Positions 13,102 through 13,918 of a stretch of 13,918 nucleotides of DNA are shown here, one piece after another. The notes below the pieces were generated by a model. That model had not been told where the DNA came from. It ran no database searches and worked only from the letters and a program-made list of their open reading frames with translations. The position numbers were made by a program, and so were the translations under genes. The DNA is taken from contig DGIP01000166.1 of assembly GCA_002386405.1 (NCBI GenBank), positions 1 through 13,918 of the forward strand, read 5' to 3'. The stretch's first letter is position 1; the number at the start of each line of letters is the position of its first letter. Source of the DNA: Stenotrophomonas maltophilia (GTDB taxonomy: Bacteria; Pseudomonadota; Gammaproteobacteria; Xanthomonadales; Xanthomonadaceae).

Positions 13102-13918
13102 ATGAACACGATCACCCGTACCTTGGCCGCCACAGCGCTGGCACTTGGCGTCCAAGCCGGCGCTACCGCGCAGGCCACCGAGCCGCCGCGCACCAGCGCC
13201 CCCACCGCCATTGCCCACACCCCCAGCACCATCACCACCGCCGATGGCGTGCAGCTGTACTACAAGGACTGGGGCCCGAAGGATGGCCCGGTGGTGACCT
13301 TCAGTCACGGCTGGCCGCTGGATTCCGACAGCTGGGACGCGCAGATGATGTTCCTGGCCAATCACGGCTACCGCGTGGTGGCGCACGACCGCCGCGGCCA
13401 TGGCCGTTCCAGCCAGCCGTGGGACGGCAACGACATGGATCACTACGCCGACGACCTGGCCACGGTGATCAACACGCTGGATCTGAAGGACATCACGGTG
13501 GTCGGCTTCTCTACCGGCGGCGGTGAAGTGGCCCGTTACATCGGCCGCCATGGCACCGGCCGGGTCAAGAAGATCGTGTTGATCAGCGCGGTGCCGCCTT
13601 TCATGCTCAAGACCGCCGACAACCCCGGCGGCGTCCCGGTCGAGGTCTTTGACGGCCTGCGCAAGGGCCAGCTTGAGAACCGCGCGCAGTTGTTCAGCGA
13701 CGTGGCGAGCGGTCCGTTCTATGGCTACAACCGTCCCGGCGCCAAGCCCAACCAAGCGCTGATCGACTCCTGGCGTGCGCAGGGCATGCTGGGCGGCATC
13801 AAGAACACGTATGACTCGGTCGCCGCGTTTTCGGCCACCGACTTCCGCGAGGACCTGAAGCGGTTCAACGTCCCGACGCTGATCATCCATGGCGATGACG
13901 ACCAGGTGGTGCCGATCG
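13102..13918 (+). CDS. Exported alpha/beta hydrolase, non-heme haloperoxidase type (3' end missing)
   Basis: The first 272 residues are present; the gene runs off the right edge. The start has AGGAG (13089-13093) eight bases upstream. Residues 1-25 form a Sec-type signal peptide (hydrophobic [17 protein letters not shown], likely cleavage near Ala23), so the enzyme should act in the periplasm or outside. The oxyanion-hole motif [11 protein letters not shown] is at 68-78 and the nucleophile elbow [17 protein letters not shown] at 135-151 with Ser137. The acid is probably Asp267 in HGDDDQVVP, and the catalytic histidine lies beyond the edge. The GFSTGGGEV block is characteristic of cofactor-free chloro/haloperoxidases, which make peracids from carboxylic acids and peroxide, and of related esterases. 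Esterase/perhydrolase is the safest functional statement. It follows the MBL-fold gene by 50 bp. Confidence 0.88.
   Translation, partial: MNTITRTLAATALALGVQAGATAQATEPPRTSAPTAIAHTPSTITTADGVQLYYKDWGPKDGPVVTFSHGWPLDSDSWDAQMMFLANHGYRVVAHDRRGHGRSSQPWDGNDMDHYADDLATVINTLDLKDITVVGFSTGGGEVARYIGRHGTGRVKKIVLISAVPPFMLKTADNPGGVPVEVFDGLRKGQLENRAQLFSDVASGPFYGYNRPGAKPNQALIDSWRAQGMLGGIKNTYDSVAAFSATDFREDLKRFNVPTLIIHGDDDQVVPI

Noticed and set aside
1..13918. Insertion sequences, CRISPR arrays, tRNA or rRNA genes, prophage or attachment sites
   Set aside because: No transposase-like product, terminal inverted repeats with target duplications, regularly spaced repeats, or tRNA/rRNA-like sequence could be seen on either strand.
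13909..13918. Adapter contamination at the right edge
   Set aside because: The last bases read on in frame as Val-Pro-Ile, continuing the HGDDDQVVP motif of the hydrolase, and do not match the adapter or its complement.

Overview
The window looks like chromosomal DNA from a GC-rich gammaproteobacterium. Gene content (bacteriophytochrome, a large TonB-dependent receptor, MpaB/DUF2236 protein), codon bias and protein style point to the Xanthomonadaceae, most likely Stenotrophomonas or a close relative. That placement is recognition without a search. The first 13 bases are not genomic: they match the 3' end of the Illumina TruSeq adapter, so the contig begins at position 14. The right edge cuts an alpha/beta hydrolase gene.

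Region 1 (14-2512, minus strand) is a tightly overlapping operon read right to left: short acyl-CoA dehydrogenase-like protein, PIG-L deacetylase, NodS-like methyltransferase, family 2 glycosyltransferase (cut by the contig edge). Glycosyltransferase + deacetylase + NodS-type N-methyltransferase echoes the logic of Nod-factor (NodC/NodB/NodS) synthesis and suggests a modified amino-sugar or similar small glycan. The product is unknown.

Region 2 (2648-8201, plus strand) starts with a 54-residue hydrophilic protein. A light-signalling operon follows: a bacteriophytochrome histidine kinase with the N-terminal bilin cysteine, a single-domain response regulator joined by an ATGA overlap, a hybrid kinase with receiver domains at both ends, and a 64-residue protein of unknown function. 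No heme oxygenase (bphO) lies in the window, so biliverdin would have to come from a gene elsewhere. The likely circuit is a branched phosphorelay from the phytochrome to the free receiver and/or the N-terminal receiver of the hybrid kinase.

Region 3 (8202-11139) holds a long, relatively AT-richer leader and a TonB-dependent outer-membrane receptor. The leader carries an inverted repeat and a three-codon minigene behind a strong Shine-Dalgarno. A perfect 12-bp-stem hairpin ends the region between convergent genes.

Region 4 (11188-13918) has an MpaB/DUF2236-family oxygenase-like gene on the minus strand. It is divergent, across a spacer with a perfect 12-bp palindrome, from an MBL-fold hydrolase followed 50 bp later by an exported haloperoxidase-family alpha/beta hydrolase.
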